Part shown: piece after piece, positions 61,016 through 64,000 of the stretch
Layout: each line of letters starts with the position of its first letter
Numbering within the stretch: position 1 is the first letter of the stretch
Program-made: the position numbers and the translations under genes
Assembly: GCA_963669405.2 (NCBI GenBank)
Contig: CAXXHF010000002.1
Location: 1,550,001-1,614,000, forward strand
Length of the DNA: 64,000 nt
Reading direction: 5' to 3'
Source: Aureisphaera sp963669405
GTDB taxonomy: Bacteria > Bacteroidota > Bacteroidia > Flavobacteriales > Flavobacteriaceae
Notes under the pieces: generated by a model
What the model was told of the DNA's origin: nothing
What the model saw: the letters and a program-made list of their open reading frames with translations, nothing else
Databases searched by the model: none

Positions 61016-61939
61016 ATGTTTACAATGAAAAACATATATATAATACCCTTCTTACTGGCAGTATTCTTTCTTCAGGAAATGACTGCGCAGCAAGATCCGC
61101 AATATACCCAGTACATGTACAACATGAATGTGGTAAACCCTGCTTATGCTGGCATTAAAGAAAATTTATCCCTAACCGCTTTGTACCGCAAGCAGTGGTC
61201 CGGATTGGACGGTGCCCCAGAAACCATTACATTCTCTGGACACTCTCCTATTGACGATAATATTGGATTGGGACTCTCTGCAATTAAAGATGAATTAGGG
61301 CCCGTTAAGGAAACCAATGTATTTGTAGATTTCTCTTATACCCTACAGGTATCTGATGCTCTTAAATTAGCATTTGGTCTTAAGGCTGGAGCTACTTTTC
61401 ATGATGTAGGTTTAACCGGATTGGAATTGCAAGATCCTGACGATCCTTTCTTTAGTCAAGATATAAGCAATGTATATCCTAATGTAGGAGCAGGAGCCTT
61501 CTTTTATGGAGAACAATTTTATATAGGACTTTCGGTTCCTAACCTACTAAACTCTGTTCACCTAGACGAAAATGGTTTTAAAGTAGGTTCAGAAACCAAT
61601 CATTATTTTGCAACTGCGGGATATGTATTCCAAGTTTCAGAAAATGTAAAACTAAAGCCTTCTATCATGGTGAAATCAGCCTTCGATGCGCCTCTTTCAT
61701 ATGATGGAAACCTAAATGCATTATTCTATGAAAAGTTTGAAATAGGAGCTTCTTATCGCTTAGACGACTCCTTTAGTGGGCTTGTTGGTTTTCAAGCAAC
61801 TCCAAACTTCAGAATTGGATATGCTTACGACCATGTAGTTAGTGATTTGAATGCCGTAGCCAGTGCCTCTCATGAGGTGATACTGACTTTTGATTTGATA
61901 TTCAAGAAAAAATCACTTCGTTCACCTCTTTATTTCTAA
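61016..61939 (+). CDS. PorP/SprF family type IX secretion membrane protein
   Basis: A 307-residue outer-membrane protein with a signal peptide (MKNIYIIPFLLAVFFLQEMTAQ, from Met4). It opens with the family mark QQDPQYTQYMYNMNVVNPAYAG and RKQWSGLDGAPETITFSGHSP, written here in part, and has barrel strands to the end (VILTFDLIFKKKSL). SprF-like proteins help attach or secrete a partner with a type B sorting domain, usually the gene directly upstream. That gene is present here 32 bases before it. Confidence 0.93.
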   Translation: MFTMKNIYIIPFLLAVFFLQEMTAQQDPQYTQYMYNMNVVNPAYAGIKENLSLTALYRKQWSGLDGAPETITFSGHSPIDDNIGLGLSAIKDELGPVKETNVFVDFSYTLQVSDALKLAFGLKAGATFHDVGLTGLELQDPDDPFFSQDISNVYPNVGAGAFFYGEQFYIGLSVPNLLNSVHLDENGFKVGSETNHYFATAGYVFQVSENVKLKPSIMVKSAFDAPLSYDGNLNALFYEKFEIGASYRLDDSFSGLVGFQATPNFRIGYAYDHVVSDLNAVASASHEVILTFDLIFKKKSLRSPLYF

Positions 61940-61959
61940 TCGTTTAATAAGATCATCCC

Positions 61960-63846
61960 ATGAAAAATATAATCACACTCCTTCTTATCTTGACGGTTTC
62001 TATAGGAACTGCTCAAAACAAGGATACCAAAAAGGCCGATCAATTATACGATCGTCTAGCCTATACAGACGCTGCCTCTGCTTATCAGAAGTTATTGAAA
62101 AAAGGAAAAGGAAGTCGTTATGTGTTCGAACGATTGGCTAACAGCTACTATTTTATTAACGATACTAAAAAAGCAGAGACTTATTACAAAAGAGTAGCCA
62201 AAGGAAGAAAGGCAAAACCTGAAGTTATTTATAACTATGCGCAAACGCTTAAAGCCAACGGAAAATTCAGCGAATACAATACATGGATGCAGAAATATGC
62301 AGAAATGTCACCAAATGATTCCCGAGCTAAGGAATTTATGAAAAACCCGAACTATGTGCCCCAGATCATGGAAGCTTTTGCACGTTATGAAGCTAAAAAT
62401 CTAGAGGACCTAAATTCGGAAGCTTCTGAATTTGGAGGTATATTGGTTGGAAAAGATTTTTACTTCTCATCGGCTCGTAATGAAGCACGCAAAAAGTACC
62501 ATTGGGACGAACAACCGTTCCTTGATATTTACAAAGCCAAAACGGTAGGCAATACTATTAAAAATGCTGAATTATTAGAAGGCGATGTAAACACCAAGTA
62601 TCATGAAGGTATTGTTGCTATTTCCAAAGACGGCAAACGTTTGTACTTTGACAGAAACGATTACTTAAACGGTAAATTTCAGAAGAGCGAAGACGGAATC
62701 AATCAAATCAACTTGTACTATACAGAGTTGGTTGATGGAAACTGGAAAGGCGTTTTCCCAGCACCATTTAATAGTACTGAATATTCTGCCCAACACCCAG
62801 CCTTAACGCCAGATGGTAGCACCCTTTATTTTTCTAGCGATATGCCAGGTGGAAAAGGTAAATTTGATCTATACAAAGCTTCAATAAGCAGTACAGGAGA
62901 ATTGGGCACCCCAGAGCGTCTTGGAGATCATATTAACACAGAAGGTAACGAGGTGTTTCCATACATAGACTCTAACGGGAATCTTTATTTCTCCAGTGAC
63001 GGTCACGAAGGTTTGGGAAGATTGGATGGCTTCTATGCCGAAGAGAACGGAATTTCCTTTAAATCCCCAACCAACCTAGGAAAAGGTGCTAATAGTGAAG
63101 CAGATGATATTGCTTTTACTTTTGATCCAGCTACCGAAACAGGATTCATGTCTTCTAACAGAGCAGGTGGTAAAGGGAATCATGACATTTACCGAATTAC
63201 AGCTGTAGAACCTCCTTGCGATGTAGATATGGATATTCTGGTCGTAAACGAATATACCAAAGAGCCCATTTTTGGTGCTCGATTAGATCTATATGACGGT
63301 CAGGAGAATAGATTAAGTTCTAAAACCACTGCCGAAGATGGTCATGGAAACCTATTGGCAGCCTGCGAAAAGGAACATGTGGTACAGGCAGTATTAAATG
63401 GGTTTGAAAGCAACGCAGTTGTGGTAGAAGCTAGTGGCAATGGTAAATTATCCAGAACTATTGAACTTCGTCCTATCGAGGCCATTATCGTAGATGACAA
63501 AATTGTATTGAATCCTATCCTGTTTGATTATAACAAACATAATATTAAACCCCAAGCAGCTTTCGAGTTGGATAAATTGGTAAGTATTATGAAGAAGTAT
63601 CCAAACATGATAATTAATGTAGAAAGTCATACCGATACAAGGGGTAATGCAGATTATAACCGAAAATTATCAGAAAGTAGGGCTCAATCTACCGTACAAT
63701 ACGTAATTTCGCAAGGTGTAGATGCTTCCCGAATCAGTGGTCAAGGATTCGGATTGGACAAGCCTGCTGTGGATTGCGGTAAGAATTGTTCTGAAGAAGA
63801 TCATCAAACCAACAGACGTTCAGAATTTATTATTGTAGAACGCTAA
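61960..63846 (+). CDS. OmpA family protein with TPR and PD40 repeats
   Basis: A 628-residue envelope protein with a signal peptide (MKNIITLLLILTVSIGTAQ), N-terminal TPR-like helices (about 25-130), and PD40/WD-like repeats (about 150-400: LYFSSDMPGGKGKFDLYKA, LYFSSDGHEGLGRLDGFYA, GFMSSNRAGGKGNHDIYRI). A carboxypeptidase-regulatory-like domain (VNEYTKEPIFGARLDLYDG) follows, then a C-terminal OmpA domain that binds peptidoglycan (ILFDYNKHNIKPQAAFELD, SHTDTRGNADYNRKLSESRA). The usual set of T9SS type B substrate, PorP/SprF and OmpA protein is complete. It probably anchors the partner complex to the cell wall. Confidence 0.93.
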   Translation: MKNIITLLLILTVSIGTAQNKDTKKADQLYDRLAYTDAASAYQKLLKKGKGSRYVFERLANSYYFINDTKKAETYYKRVAKGRKAKPEVIYNYAQTLKANGKFSEYNTWMQKYAEMSPNDSRAKEFMKNPNYVPQIMEAFARYEAKNLEDLNSEASEFGGILVGKDFYFSSARNEARKKYHWDEQPFLDIYKAKTVGNTIKNAELLEGDVNTKYHEGIVAISKDGKRLYFDRNDYLNGKFQKSEDGINQINLYYTELVDGNWKGVFPAPFNSTEYSAQHPALTPDGSTLYFSSDMPGGKGKFDLYKASISSTGELGTPERLGDHINTEGNEVFPYIDSNGNLYFSSDGHEGLGRLDGFYAEENGISFKSPTNLGKGANSEADDIAFTFDPATETGFMSSNRAGGKGNHDIYRITAVEPPCDVDMDILVVNEYTKEPIFGARLDLYDGQENRLSSKTTAEDGHGNLLAACEKEHVVQAVLNGFESNAVVVEASGNGKLSRTIELRPIEAIIVDDKIVLNPILFDYNKHNIKPQAAFELDKLVSIMKKYPNMIINVESHTDTRGNADYNRKLSESRAQSTVQYVISQGVDASRISGQGFGLDKPAVDCGKNCSEEDHQTNRRSEFIIVER

Positions 63847-63883
63847 GATATTTATCCCCACAACTAACCAAATGTTGACCGTG

Positions 63884-63912
63884 AAAACCCTCTTTAAACC
63901 TAAGAGGGTTTT
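63884..63912. terminator. bidirectional terminator
   Basis: An 11-bp perfect stem (aaaaccctctt / aagagggtttt) with a 7-base loop, followed by a T-run, lies 38 bases after the OmpA gene and just past the end of the minus-strand gene at 63914. Confidence 0.88.
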
Positions 63913-63913
63913 T

Positions 63914-64000
63914 TTATTTCCTTAAGCTGGTAACGGCTGGTTTGCTTTCTCGAGTATCGTAAATGATCTTTAGTTCAATAATTTTATCTTCATCATTCAG
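63914..64000 (-). CDS. C-terminal end of an unidentified minus-strand gene (partial)
   Basis: An open frame enters from the right edge and ends at the TAA at 63916-63914. The visible 28 residues are LNDEDKIIELKIIYDTRE and then SKPAVTSLRK. The D.KI..L.IIYDTRE pattern resembles the C-terminal strand of SnoaL/NTF2-like proteins, but this is a weak call. It ends in a shared terminator, which supports it being a real gene. Confidence 0.5.
   Translation of the reverse strand: MNDEDKIIELKIIYDTRESKPAVTSLRK

Overview
The window looks like a chromosome segment of a marine-type member of the Flavobacteriaceae (Bacteroidota). The DNA is AT-rich. Many secreted proteins end in type IX secretion (T9SS) sorting domains. 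There is a PorP/SprF protein, a gliding-motility C-terminal domain protein, DUF2480 and DUF3078 family proteins, an sdhCAB-type succinate dehydrogenase, and several promoters of the Bacteroidota form (TTG or TTTG, about 20 bases, then TAnnTTTG). I found no rRNA, tRNA, CRISPR array, insertion sequence or prophage. Most of the window is ordinary, densely packed chromosome.

Layout. 1-4669: a DUF2255-like fragment, exonuclease III and a large outer-membrane protein. 4725-10698: two paralogous T9SS-secreted proteins. 10970-17494: a small lipoprotein, glycyl-tRNA synthetase, a coiled-coil membrane protein, ComF, an Ig-like lipoprotein, a nitrilase-family amidase and an ankyrin protein. 17607-23921: KatG, an aminotransferase, a TPR hybrid sensor kinase and a Vsr-like nuclease. 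24005-27800: the succinate dehydrogenase operon with an extra small membrane protein inside it. 28037-36952: a secreted BNR/sortilin-type protein, a Crp-family regulator, an aminopeptidase P, BrnQ, an alpha/beta hydrolase, two tandem zinc-ribbon proteins and ThiL.

37123-46906 is the most unusual region. It holds four consecutive choice-of-anchor B beta-propeller proteins (one lipoprotein, three T9SS-secreted), a seven-repeat propeller lipoprotein, an MbnP-like protein and an MbnH-like di-heme peroxidase. The last four genes are tightly spaced. In methanobactin operons, MbnH oxidises a tryptophan of MbnP to create a copper site. Here the pair has no methanobactin genes nearby, and four lipoproteins in the cluster carry the acidic signal that marks surface-exposed lipoproteins in this phylum. 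I infer a cell-surface, possibly copper-related, redox system. That function is a hypothesis.

47059-53828 is a SUF iron-sulfur operon (sufA-type, sufB, sufC, sufD, sufS, sufE and a DUF59 protein) interrupted by two lipoprotein genes, followed by DUF2480 and DUF3078 genes. 55459-64000: HflX, an endonuclease/exonuclease/phosphatase-family protein, then a T9SS type B secreted protein with its PorP/SprF and OmpA-family partners, and the tail of a minus-strand gene that runs off the window.
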